Below are positions 1 through 5,494 of a stretch of 8,658 nucleotides of DNA, one piece after another. A model generated the notes under the pieces. That model was not told where the DNA came from and made no database searches. It was given only the letters and a program-made list of their open reading frames with translations. Positions within the stretch are counted from its first letter, which is position 1. Every line of letters begins with the position of its first letter. Source of the DNA: JAHFOW01 sp964370795 (lineage in GTDB: Bacteria > Planctomycetota > Brocadiia > Brocadiales > Brocadiaceae); assembly GCA_964370795.1 (NCBI GenBank), contig CAYJME010000149.1, positions 1 to 8,658 of the forward strand. Reading direction: 5' to 3'. A program made the translations under genes and the position numbers.

Positions 1-192
1 CCAAAAACGGGAGATTGTCAGTACTGCATGATAATTACCAAACCCTGCAAATCTTTCATCCGGCAGAATGAGTTTTGCATTTTTGAAAGAAATTACCAGT
101 GTGTCTATAAACGGGATAAAATTAAATGCCAGTACCAGCATTATACCAGGCAGTAAAAACAGATAAGGCAGTTTAGTTCCCGGTAAATTCAC
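1..192 (-). CDS. Sugar ABC transporter permease, MalF/UgpA type (partial, N-terminus only)
   Basis: Inner-membrane permease subunit of a carbohydrate ABC importer; only the first 64 codons are in the window and the frame is open at the left edge. The visible protein starts with a short polar stretch, then LPYLFLLPGIMLVLAF, a first membrane segment, followed by FIPFIDTLVISFKNAKL and FAGFGNYHAVL. The pattern of a LLPG-type helix, then a SF..a loop, then a F.G..Ny motif is typical of the MalF/UgpA N-terminus. The start is taken as GTG at 192, because AAGGG lies six bases upstream and no better start exists before the first helix. The gene overlaps the end of the binding-protein gene by 20 nt, which implies translational coupling. 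It is presumably the partner of the MalG-type permease near 4 kb. The EAA loop that would contact the ATPase lies outside the window. Confidence 0.85.
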   Translation of the reverse strand, partial: MNLPGTKLPYLFLLPGIMLVLAFNFIPFIDTLVISFKNAKLILPDERFAGFGNYHAVLTISRFW

Positions 193-1453
193 TCTTAATC
201 CCTTCGAGTTTTGCGTTCATGGTTCTTAATGCCACATCGCTGCTTGTTTGATTTGACAACACCTTGTTAATGTGTTTTTGCAAGACGTCGCTCACCCATG
301 GGTAATAGGGAAGATTTGGCCTGATTTGGACGTCTTTTAAAGCCAATTCTGCTATCGGAAGGAAAGGTAATTTCTCTAACAGTTCCGGGTCTTTATACAA
401 TGCTTTTCTTGAGGGCACCCAGGATAAATTCACAGCCAACTCCTTTTGAACTTTCTTTGAAGTTAAAAATTCAAGTAACTGCCATGCCTGTTTCTTTTTC
501 TCCGATCCGGAATTGATCGCCAGATGCCATCCACCATACACGGAGGCCGGTTTCCCATCAGAAAATTTTGGCAACAGAGAAACACCTACCTTGCCTTTCA
601 TTGACGGGTCTTCCTGGCATAGTTCCCACACATATGTCCAGTTTCTTAAAAACATGCCTTTACCCTGTTGGAAGAGATGTCTGGAAGATTCCTCCATAAG
701 CTCACTGTGGGTATTTTGCGGCGATACCCAATACTTCCATATCAAATCGCGCATAAGATCGAGAGCCATTTTATTCTGTTCAGAATCAACGATTATCCTT
801 CCCGTATCGTCAATTATTCCGCCGTTGTTACTGCCGGTAAATTCAACAAAATTACACACCAATCCTTCGTATTGTTTTCCCTGCCAGAGATACCCGTAAA
901 TAGACTCAGAGGCAGAGATTTTTGTGCATATTTCAATGAGTTCTTCCCACGTGCCGGGAGGTTTCATATTATATTTTTCCAATAAGTCTTTTCTATAGTA
1001 TAAAAGGCCGATGTTGGCATTCCAGGGTATGGCGTATAAGTTGTCCTGAAAGACATTTATTTTTTCAGTTACCGAAATAAAAGACGCCCTGTCTTCTTTG
1101 TCAATATACTTCCCCAGAGATTCAAGCCATCCGGCAGATGCAAATTCAGCAACCCAGATTGTATCAATTCTTATTACATCAACATTTTTGTTTTTTGCCC
1201 CAAACGTAGTAACGTAGTAATGGTGCTGCTGGTCTGTGGGGGCGGGGAGGACATTTAGTTTGACTTTTATGGCAGGATTTTCAGCCTCAAATTTATTTAT
1301 AAGAGTTTTTATACATCTGATTTCTTCTGTTCCGGCCCCTATACTAAAAACTATCTCATCCGTTTTTTTTGTCTGTAAAAAAGTATAGGTAATCCATAAC
1401 CCAACCATGACATAAACAGATACGATAATTGTTTTTTTGGGATTAAATTTCAC
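173..1453 (-). CDS. Carbohydrate ABC transporter substrate-binding protein (family 1)
   Basis: Extracytoplasmic sugar-binding subunit of an ABC importer, 426 residues, a normal length for the family. Residues about 8-26 form one hydrophobic segment after a lysine-rich start. There is no lipobox cysteine, so the protein is either membrane-anchored or cleaved at an unclear site. Family features are the helix LINKFEAENPAIKVKL (about 51-66), then VDVIRIDTIWVAEFASAGWL (about 91-110), which matches the dvd.W..efa..g.l pattern of maltose/trehalose binding proteins, then YAIPWNANIGLLYYRKDLL (about 140-158) and TWEEL. The start is GTG at 1453, since an in-frame TGA lies four codons upstream and the nearby ATG at 1466 is out of frame; the ribosome-binding site (GAGAG) is weak. 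The permease start overlaps its 3' end. The substrate is probably an oligosaccharide, by family only. Confidence 0.9.
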   Translation of the reverse strand: MKFNPKKTIIVSVYVMVGLWITYTFLQTKKTDEIVFSIGAGTEEIRCIKTLINKFEAENPAIKVKLNVLPAPTDQQHHYYVTTFGAKNKNVDVIRIDTIWVAEFASAGWLESLGKYIDKEDRASFISVTEKINVFQDNLYAIPWNANIGLLYYRKDLLEKYNMKPPGTWEELIEICTKISASESIYGYLWQGKQYEGLVCNFVEFTGSNNGGIIDDTGRIIVDSEQNKMALDLMRDLIWKYWVSPQNTHSELMEESSRHLFQQGKGMFLRNWTYVWELCQEDPSMKGKVGVSLLPKFSDGKPASVYGGWHLAINSGSEKKKQAWQLLEFLTSKKVQKELAVNLSWVPSRKALYKDPELLEKLPFLPIAELALKDVQIRPNLPYYPWVSDVLQKHINKVLSNQTSSDVALRTMNAKLEGIKSEFTGN

Positions 1454-1464
1454 TGTGGACTCTC

Positions 1465-1476
1465 ATGGTAAACCAT
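1465..1476. promoter_or_regulatory. Possible operator palindrome upstream of the binding-protein gene
   Basis: ATGGT-TT-ACCAT (minus-strand reading) is a perfect 5-bp inverted repeat with a 2-nt centre, ending 12 nt before the GTG start of the sugar-binding protein. The GGT..ACC core is the kind of half-site arrangement used by GntR-type regulators. No regulator gene is in the window and no convincing promoter is seen beside it, so this may be chance. Confidence 0.25.
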
Positions 1477-1479
1477 AAT

Positions 1480-1569
1480 TTAAAAGGCAGGTGGCATATT
1501 AAGCGTCTTGCCAGGAGGCATGCGAAGGAAAAACAAAAGCAGGAATACGTAGTACCAAGCCTCCTTCAT
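1480..1569 (-). CDS. Possible 29-residue hydrophobic peptide at the cassette/transporter junction
   Basis: A small open frame starts at ATG 1569, overlapping the stop of the antitoxin-like cassette gene as ATGA. It encodes a short peptide with a strongly hydrophobic core (WYYVFLLLFFL) followed by RMPPGK and NMPPAF. The overlap would allow coupled translation, and the single core segment could span a membrane. Against it: no ribosome-binding site precedes the ATG, the frame is short, and a strong AAGGAGG sits just inside it, which looks more like a signal belonging to some other, lost gene. I do not recognise a family. It fills most of the 112-nt gap between the cassette block and the binding-protein gene. 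Confidence 0.2.
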   Translation of the reverse strand: MKEAWYYVFLLLFFLRMPPGKTLNMPPAF

Positions 1570-1829
1570 GCGTGCGACTTTTTAGCACGTCCGGTTGAGC
1601 GACTTGTTAGGCGTGCCGTTTTTTGTGCAAGCTTGATTAGTGATAGGAGCGCATTATTAACCGCTTCTTCGTTTGGGAAAACCTCAGAGACTTCCGGTTT
1701 TAGAACAATGACGTTTGATGACTCGCTCATACGTTTCGCATACTTTCCACGCACCAAAGTCCCAATGAAGTCTGAATACTTATATTCGGCACGCAATTCG
1801 TCTTTTTCTCTTTGTTTAACCTTCTTCAT
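1566..1829 (-). CDS. Antitoxin-like small protein, second cassette gene (paralogue of the gene at 1911-2165)
   Basis: An 87-residue protein of unknown function. After a charged start (MKKVKQREKDE) it carries LRAEYKYSDFIGTLVRGKYA and then VIVLKPEVSEVFPNEEAVNNALLSLI in outline. The RAEY...VRGK block and the E..(Y/V)FP..E.VN.AL..LI block are shared with the neighbouring gene that follows BrnT, so the two are paralogues. No catalytic motif is visible. The last 17 or so residues (TARLTSRSTGRAKKSHA) have no counterpart in the paralogue and are encoded by the attC-like half-site, as happens when a cassette ORF runs into its recombination site. The start at 1829 is supported by GGGAGAG eight bases upstream. 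A role as a toxin-antitoxin antitoxin or regulator is inferred only from the paralogue's context; no toxin gene of its own is adjacent. Confidence 0.75.
   Translation of the reverse strand: MKKVKQREKDELRAEYKYSDFIGTLVRGKYAKRMSESSNVIVLKPEVSEVFPNEEAVNNALLSLIKLAQKTARLTSRSTGRAKKSHA
1571..1612 (-). other. Half-preserved attC-like site (attC2)
   Basis: On the minus strand the site begins with the core GCCTAAC (1612-1606) and continues CAAGTCGCTCAACCGGACG in outline, which is very close to the left half of many integron attC sites. The expected mirror half (an ACCGGTT-like arm ending in GTTRRRY) is not present. Instead there is a small hairpin, CGTGC-loop-GCACG, and then unrelated sequence. The site lies inside the 3' end of the antitoxin-like gene and encodes its tail. 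I take it as a truncated recombination site; the right half was probably lost when the array decayed or joined the transporter operon. Confidence 0.5.
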
Positions 1830-1857
1830 AAATCTTTCTCTCCCTTCTTACTAAAAA

Positions 1858-1916
1858 GGCTAATCAACAAATCGGCCACCGCCTTTTTTGCGGTTGGCAG
1901 GATTGATTTGTTAGGC
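1858..1916 (-). other. attC-like integron recombination site (attC1)
   Basis: Read on the minus strand, this 59-nt imperfect palindrome starts with GCCTAAC, an exact RYYYAAC core, and ends with GTTGATTAGCC, where GTTGATT matches GTTRRRY at six of seven positions. The outer arms AACAAATC and GATTTGTT pair perfectly. The inner arms GCCAACCGC and GCGGTGGC pair with one unpaired extra base, and A-rich loop sequence separates them. Nested arms with an extrahelical base are the known hallmark of folded attC sites. The TAA stop of the preceding gene lies within the GCCTAAC core. It separates the BrnT/antitoxin cassette from the second antitoxin-like cassette. A rho-independent terminator is a less good reading, because no T tract follows the stem. 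Confidence 0.55.
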
Positions 1917-2165
1917 TTTTTTTGGTTTTGTTTTATACTTTTTGGACACTAGCGGAATTAAACAACGTAAAGCCCTATTCACAGATTCCGAGTCTGGGAA
2001 ATATGCCTGAATATCTGATTCCAGAACAACTGCGCCCTTTTTCGGCATCACGTCTTTAACAACAGTTGTGCCATCTACCTTATGAATAGTGACCGTATAT
2101 CCAGCTTGCATCGCTCTGTAATGTTTACCCCGTACTCCACCCTTAAAATTATATTCGGCACGCAT
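1911..2165 (-). CDS. Putative antitoxin partner of BrnT
   Basis: An 84-residue protein starting MRAEYNFKGGVRGKHY, then a basic central stretch (TVTIHKVDGTTVV), then AVVLESDIQAYFPDSESVN and ALRCLIPLV. It belongs to a small-protein family I have seen beside toxin genes but cannot name; no BrnA-type ribbon-helix-helix ending is visible. It follows the BrnT stop by 25 nt on the same strand, the usual place for the antitoxin of a toxin-first BrnT operon, so an antitoxin role is inferred from position. The start at 2165 is chosen because GGAGG lies eight bases upstream; an ATG at 2180 (MEDNN) contains that ribosome-binding site, and the longer frame from 2270 would overlap the toxin gene by 80 nt. 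The stop codon lies inside the GCCTAAC core of attC1. A paralogue follows immediately. Confidence 0.75.
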   Translation of the reverse strand: MRAEYNFKGGVRGKHYRAMQAGYTVTIHKVDGTTVVKDVMPKKGAVVLESDIQAYFPDSESVNRALRCLIPLVSKKYKTKPKKA

Positions 2166-2190
2166 ATTGTTGTCCTCCATTTGTACTATT

Positions 2191-2475
2191 TTAGTTAATG
2201 CCTTCTTTATAACGTTTTCGCTCCGATAGGGTTGCCTTACGGCAACTGATAATACGTATATTCGATCCACGTTCGGTATAAACTACTACCAGTACATGAC
2301 CTTTATCAGAACTACCAATATCAATATACCGTTGCTCCTCCACTGAATGGTCAGGGTCGGGTATCGTAATTGAAAAGGGATCTATAAAAATCGTTGTGGC
2401 TTCATCAAAACTAATTTTGTGCTTTTTGAGATTCGCTTTGGCTTTCTCTTCGTCCCACTCAAAGTTCAGTTTCAT
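2191..2475 (-). CDS. brnT: BrnT family toxin (type II toxin-antitoxin ribonuclease)
   Basis: A 94-residue BrnT toxin, a RelE-fold ribonuclease that blocks translation until bound by its antitoxin. The family pattern is nearly complete: N-terminal FEWDEEKAKANLKKHKISF, DEATTIFIDP, then DPDHSVEEQRYIDIG, VVVYTERG, and the C-terminal RIISCRKATLSERKRY with the conserved arginines and ER..Y ending. The start is ATG 2475, since GGAG lies six bases upstream and the family begins exactly at this MKLNFEWD; an ATG at 2517 in the same frame adds 14 residues with no homology and precedes the core site. The gene sits between a GTTGGGC core site and its putative antitoxin, so toxin and antitoxin appear to form one integron-like cassette. 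The partner is not a recognisable BrnA. Confidence 0.88.
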   Translation of the reverse strand: MKLNFEWDEEKAKANLKKHKISFDEATTIFIDPFSITIPDPDHSVEEQRYIDIGSSDKGHVLVVVYTERGSNIRIISCRKATLSERKRYKEGIN

Positions 2476-2508
2476 TATGGCTCCTTCGAACCATAGAGTA
2501 TCGTTTAA

Positions 2509-2515
2509 GCCCAAC
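2509..2515 (-). other. Core recombination site GTTGGGC (attI-like or cassette junction)
   Basis: GTTGGGC on the minus strand matches the integron core GTTRRRY exactly. It lies 15 nt after the stop of the integrase-like fragment and 34 nt before the BrnT start, just where the junction of an attI site with the first cassette would be. A seven-base degenerate motif alone is weak; the support comes from its position relative to the integrase remnant, the toxin cassette and attC1. Confidence 0.4.
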
Positions 2516-2518
2516 AAT

Positions 2519-2530
2519 GATTATACAATC
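2519..2530 (-). promoter_or_regulatory. Possible -10 box with small inverted repeat upstream of brnT
   Basis: The minus strand carries GATTGTATAATC, a perfect TATAAT hexamer (2525-2520) inside a GATT/AATC inverted repeat. BrnT operons are usually autoregulated by the antitoxin binding over the promoter, so an operator over a -10 box would fit. No good -35 hexamer lies at the right distance, so this is weak. Confidence 0.25.
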
Positions 2531-2679
2531 TATATAAAACGGCAAACACAGAGTCTTTTGAATAGAGAATTTTTATCATTGTTAAAATAAAATCTAACAT
2601 GGGTGTAGATCATCGTCGTTTTTACATCGCTATAGCCCAGGAGTGCCTGGACGGTTAGAATATAATACCTCAGTTTGTC
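2530..2679 (-). pseudogene. 3' fragment of a tyrosine recombinase resembling integron integrase (IntI)
   Basis: A 49-residue open frame without a start codon, bounded by TAA at 2680-2682 and TAG at 2530-2532. It reads ILTVQALLGYSDVKTTMIYTHV in outline. This is the C-terminal catalytic segment of tyrosine recombinases: the ..TVQ.LLGH.DV.TT.IYTH pattern with the nucleophilic tyrosine in IYTHV. The TTMIYTHV wording is closest, in my memory, to integron integrases; XerC and XerD usually have TTQIYTH. The box histidine is replaced by tyrosine (LLGY), and upstream sequence shows none of the other catalytic boxes, so the gene is dead. About 25 residues follow IYTHV, a length compatible with an IntI tail. 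It lies just before a GTTGGGC core and attC-bearing cassettes, and reads in the same direction as them. Confidence 0.65.
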
Positions 2680-2687
2680 TTAGTCAA
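2659..2687 (-). promoter_or_regulatory. Sigma70-like promoter facing the cassette block
   Basis: On the minus strand TTGACT (2687-2682) and TATATT (2664-2659) are separated by exactly 17 nt, each matching the consensus at five of six positions. It overlaps the 5' end of the integrase-like fragment and would transcribe through it into brnT and the antitoxin genes, with a leader of about 175 nt. In an integron it would act like a cassette promoter. It could also help transcribe the binding-protein gene further on, as no clear terminator intervenes. Confidence 0.45.
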
Positions 2688-2817
2688 TATAAAAAGGTAG
2701 TGTACGATCAAGTTCAAAACTCTCTCAGAGGCCGAAGTGGTAAGAGTAACTGAGATGAGTGCAACGGACAAAGAGTACAAATTCTATAATATACGGATAA
2801 TACGATCGTTCGTTTTA

Positions 2818-3876
2818 TCAAAATTCTATCCTTGCCCCGGTTACAGGATCAAACCAATGGGTATCTTCGGGAGAGAATTGCAGGCCCACTCGATCCCCTG
2901 TTTTTATTCCTATCGCATTATCACCTTTAACATACCATGTCATGTTTTTAGTGATTTCAACATGGCATACCGATTCTCTGCCAAGATATTCTATATGCTC
3001 GATTTTCCCGGGGATGGCAAAAAGTGTGTTTGGAGTCACAATAGTTAATTTTTCGGGTCGTATGCCTAAAATGAGGTCTTTTTTATTGGGCAATAAAACA
3101 GGAAATTCAACCGTTACTCCCACGATATTAAATGAGTGTAAATTGTAAATTTTTATTTGTGCCATGTTCATGGGCGGCGTTCCCATAAAACCACCAACAA
3201 ATGTGTTTTGTGGCTTCTGGTATATTTCATTGGGGGTACCGATTTATTGTAAACTACCTTTATCCATGATGACGATACGGTCTCCCAATGTGAGGGCCTC
3301 GGTCTGGTCATGGGTGACATACACAGTGGTAATATTACGATCTCTTTGCAGTTTTTTTAATTCCCCTCGTGCCGAAAGTCGGAGACGCGCATCAAGATTG
3401 CTCAGAGGTTCATCCATCAGAAAGACCTGCGGATTCCTGACAAGCGCCCTTGCCAGCGCCACCCGCTGTTTCTCTCCCCCGGAAAGCTCCTTTGGGTACT
3501 TTTGCAATAAGGCATTTATTCTCAACATCTCAGACGTTCCGATGATTTTATTGTTTATATCCTTTTCCTTTCTTATTTTGAGGGGAAAGGCAATATTGTC
3601 GTATACCTTCATATGGGGATATAAGGCATAGTTCTGGAAAACCAGGGCAACGTCTCTTTTTCCAGGCGGGACGTGATTTACCATACGTTCATTAAAGAAG
3701 ATGCAACCGGAAGTAGGCTCTTCTAAACCTGCAAGCATATTTAAAGTGGTGGACTTTCCACTCCCGCTGGATCCCAGCACCACCAGAAATTCGCCGCTGT
3801 TTATATCTAAATTCAGATTGTTTACGGCAGTGGTATGTCTGTATTGCTTTGTAAGGTCTTGCAGTCTTATCTTCAT
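2818..3876 (-). pseudogene. Sugar ABC transporter ATPase, MalK/UgpC type, interrupted by one in-frame TAA
   Basis: Energy-coupling ATPase of a carbohydrate importer, 353 codons including the internal stop, close to the usual family length. The nucleotide-binding domain is complete: Walker A GSSGSGKST (35-43), Q-loop VFQNYALYP with Gln81, signature LSGGEKQ (131-137), Walker B VFLMDEP (151-157), SNLD, and switch His189 in YVTHDQTEA. Codon 211 is TAA (3244-3246), directly after GSLQ; the same frame then continues IGTPNEIYQKPQNTFVGGFMG in outline, the standard linker, followed by the C-terminal regulatory domain with GIRPE. The family normally reads QQIGTP here, so one CAA-to-TAA change explains it. 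Translation ending there would leave the ATPase domain without its regulatory domain. ATG 3876 overlaps the permease stop (ATGA). A sequencing error is possible. Confidence 0.88.
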
Positions 3877-4700
3877 TCTTTCACCGCGCCTGATGTTAAA
3901 CCCTGTACAATATATTTCTGGAAAAACGTCAAAAAGGCAAGGAGTGGAAGCGTCACCACGACAGAGGCAGCAGCAATATCACCCCAGGGAATTTCATACG
4001 TACCCTGAAACAGGGCAATTCCCACCGATGCCATACGTGTTGTTTCATCCAGGGTGAAGGTAAGGGCAAAAAGAAATTCGTTCCAGCAAAAGATAAAGAC
4101 AAGCACAGCAGAGGAGACGATGCCTGGCAACGATATCGGTGTGATAATGTGCCGAAAGATTTGAAAATATGAGCAACCGTCTATGAGGGCAGCACAGTCC
4201 ATCTCGATTGGGATTTTGTCAATATATTTTATCAAGAGGAAAAAGGACAGGGGAAAATTGAGGGCGCTATAAGTACAGATAAGAGAAATGGGCAGGTTGA
4301 TCCAGCCCAGGGTATAAAAAAGTTTATAAAGGGCTGCTACCAGACTTATGGAGGGAAGGGTAAACAAGATAATAATCATAAATAAAATGGAAGCCTTTCC
4401 CCGGAATGAGAAGCGCGATATTCCGTATGCCGCAAGGAGTGAGAAAGGTATAGTTATCAATACTGTTGATAGCGATACCATAAAACTGTTGAACAGGTAG
4501 TGAGGAAAATGGCTTCCTAAAAGGACGCTTTTGTATGCGCCCAGGGTGTAAGTGTACGGGAATATGGGTGGCAGTTGCATAATCTGTGATGCAGGCTTGA
4601 GAGAGGTCAATAAAATCCAGAGAAAAGGACTTATACTCCAGAATATGATAAGGATTGAAAATATGTAAAAGGCAAGTTTCTTAAAAATCTTTTCCACCAT
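3873..4700 (-). CDS. Sugar ABC transporter permease, MalG type
   Basis: Inner-membrane permease of a carbohydrate importer, 275 residues, normal for MalG-type subunits. Hydrophobic segments lie at about 9-31, 72-92, 104-124, 136-158, 193-212 and 242-260, giving six helices. The cytoplasmic EAA loop that docks on the ATPase is visible as EMDCAALIDGCSYFQIF, continuing to TPISLPG (166-193), and the C-terminus YIVQGLTSGAVK is the family's hallmark ending. The ATPase gene overlaps its stop by 4 nt and the TPR gene lies 30 nt upstream, so all three could be co-transcribed. No clear ribosome-binding site precedes ATG 4700, yet the first helix needs this start. The cognate MalF-type permease is not adjacent but is found after the cassette block at the left end of the window. 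Confidence 0.92.
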   Translation of the reverse strand: MVEKIFKKLAFYIFSILIIFWSISPFLWILLTSLKPASQIMQLPPIFPYTYTLGAYKSVLLGSHFPHYLFNSFMVSLSTVLITIPFSLLAAYGISRFSFRGKASILFMIIILFTLPSISLVAALYKLFYTLGWINLPISLICTYSALNFPLSFFLLIKYIDKIPIEMDCAALIDGCSYFQIFRHIITPISLPGIVSSAVLVFIFCWNEFLFALTFTLDETTRMASVGIALFQGTYEIPWGDIAAASVVVTLPLLAFLTFFQKYIVQGLTSGAVKE

Positions 4701-4730
4701 GTTTAATGCGAGTTTTTCAGAGGTGCCGTA

Positions 4731-5462
4731 TTACGGTTTTTCCGACTTTCCGCTGGATACTTTTGCCTTCCGTTTAGCTTGATAGATTACACCCAAAGCG
4801 AAATGTGCCTTATCGTCGTTTGGGTTGAGTTCTATGGCTTTTTGTAAGGATTTAATAGCCTCGTCAAGTTGATCCTTCTTTGCATAGGCAACACCCATAT
4901 TATAGAAAGCGTCCGAATATTGTGGGTTAATTTCTACCGTTTTTTTAAAGGCGGCGAGAGATTCATCTAAGGAATCCATAGAAGCATAAGCAACACCTAA
5001 ATTATAATATCCCTTTTCAAATTTTGGGTTAAGTTCTACGGCCTTTTTAAAAGTAGCTACGGCATCGGAGTATTGTTTTTTTCCATGATAAACAATTCCT
5101 AAATTATAATATGCCTCGATATACTGTGGAGATGATGCGATAGCCTTTTTTAGGCTTTCAAGGGCTTCATCTAATCGATCCGCCTCATAATAAATTACAC
5201 CAAGATTGTTAAGCGCTTTTACAAAATTGGGTTCAATCTCTAATGTTTTTTTGTATGCGGTGATGGCATCTTCTACCATTCCTTTTTCATTATACACAAT
5301 CCCAAGATTATAATGCGCCTCGGCGTAGTTGGGATTTTTTTCAACAGCCTGTTGAAATTCCTTAAGCGCGGCATCCAAAGATTCATCTTTGCCCTGATCC
5401 TGGCTATAACCAACGTTTACTAAAGCTAACAGCATAAGCACAGTAACGATAATCATCTTCAT
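4731..5462 (-). CDS. Exported TPR-repeat protein
   Basis: A 243-residue protein with a signal peptide (hydrophobic 3-17, likely cleavage after GYS at 20) followed by six tandem 34-residue tetratricopeptide repeats from about 43 to 235. Each repeat carries the NP.(Y/F)..A.YNLG.(V/A)Y pattern, then a second helix like DEAI..(Y/F)KK..E. The C-terminus is lysine-rich (KRKAKVSSGKSEKP). TPR arrays bind peptides or proteins, so this is most likely a periplasmic scaffold; no enzyme domain is present. The start at 5462 has AGGAG seven bases upstream. The permease gene begins 30 nt after its stop, so it may belong to the transporter operon, although its product has no obvious transport role. The repeats are similar to each other at the DNA level, so copy number may vary between strains. 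Confidence 0.88.
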   Translation of the reverse strand: MKMIIVTVLMLLALVNVGYSQDQGKDESLDAALKEFQQAVEKNPNYAEAHYNLGIVYNEKGMVEDAITAYKKTLEIEPNFVKALNNLGVIYYEADRLDEALESLKKAIASSPQYIEAYYNLGIVYHGKKQYSDAVATFKKAVELNPKFEKGYYNLGVAYASMDSLDESLAAFKKTVEINPQYSDAFYNMGVAYAKKDQLDEAIKSLQKAIELNPNDDKAHFALGVIYQAKRKAKVSSGKSEKP

Positions 5463-5494
5463 AGCATGACTCCTATTAAAAGTATCAAAAAGTT

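Noticed and set aside
1464..1466. ATG near 1466 as start of the sugar-binding protein
   Set aside because: It is out of frame with the gene, and an in-frame TGA separates it from the GTG at 1453.
2166..2270. Longer N-terminus (MDRIYVLSVAVRQPYR...) for the antitoxin-like protein
   Set aside because: It would overlap the BrnT coding region in another frame by 80 nt, has no family counterpart in the paralogue, and a GGAGG lies right before the internal ATG at 2165.
2476..2517. Upstream ATG at 2517 as the brnT start
   Set aside because: It adds 14 residues foreign to the family, and the ATG at 2475 has a clear GGAG and begins exactly at the conserved N-terminus.
2690..2817. Insertion-sequence end or upstream integrase sequence between the ATPase stop and the integrase fragment
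   Set aside because: No paired terminal repeats, transposase or further recombinase motifs (for example the HxLRH box) are visible in any minus-strand frame; I see nothing definite there.
3244..3246. Stop codon reassignment (TAA read as glutamine) to explain the ATPase interruption
   Set aside because: Other genes here, such as the binding protein, brnT and the TPR gene, end at TAA in the expected place, so a changed code is not supported.
3164..3631. Long plus-strand open frames opposite the ATPase, permease and other genes
   Set aside because: They mirror strongly conserved minus-strand genes, lack family resemblance, and are explained as antisense shadows.
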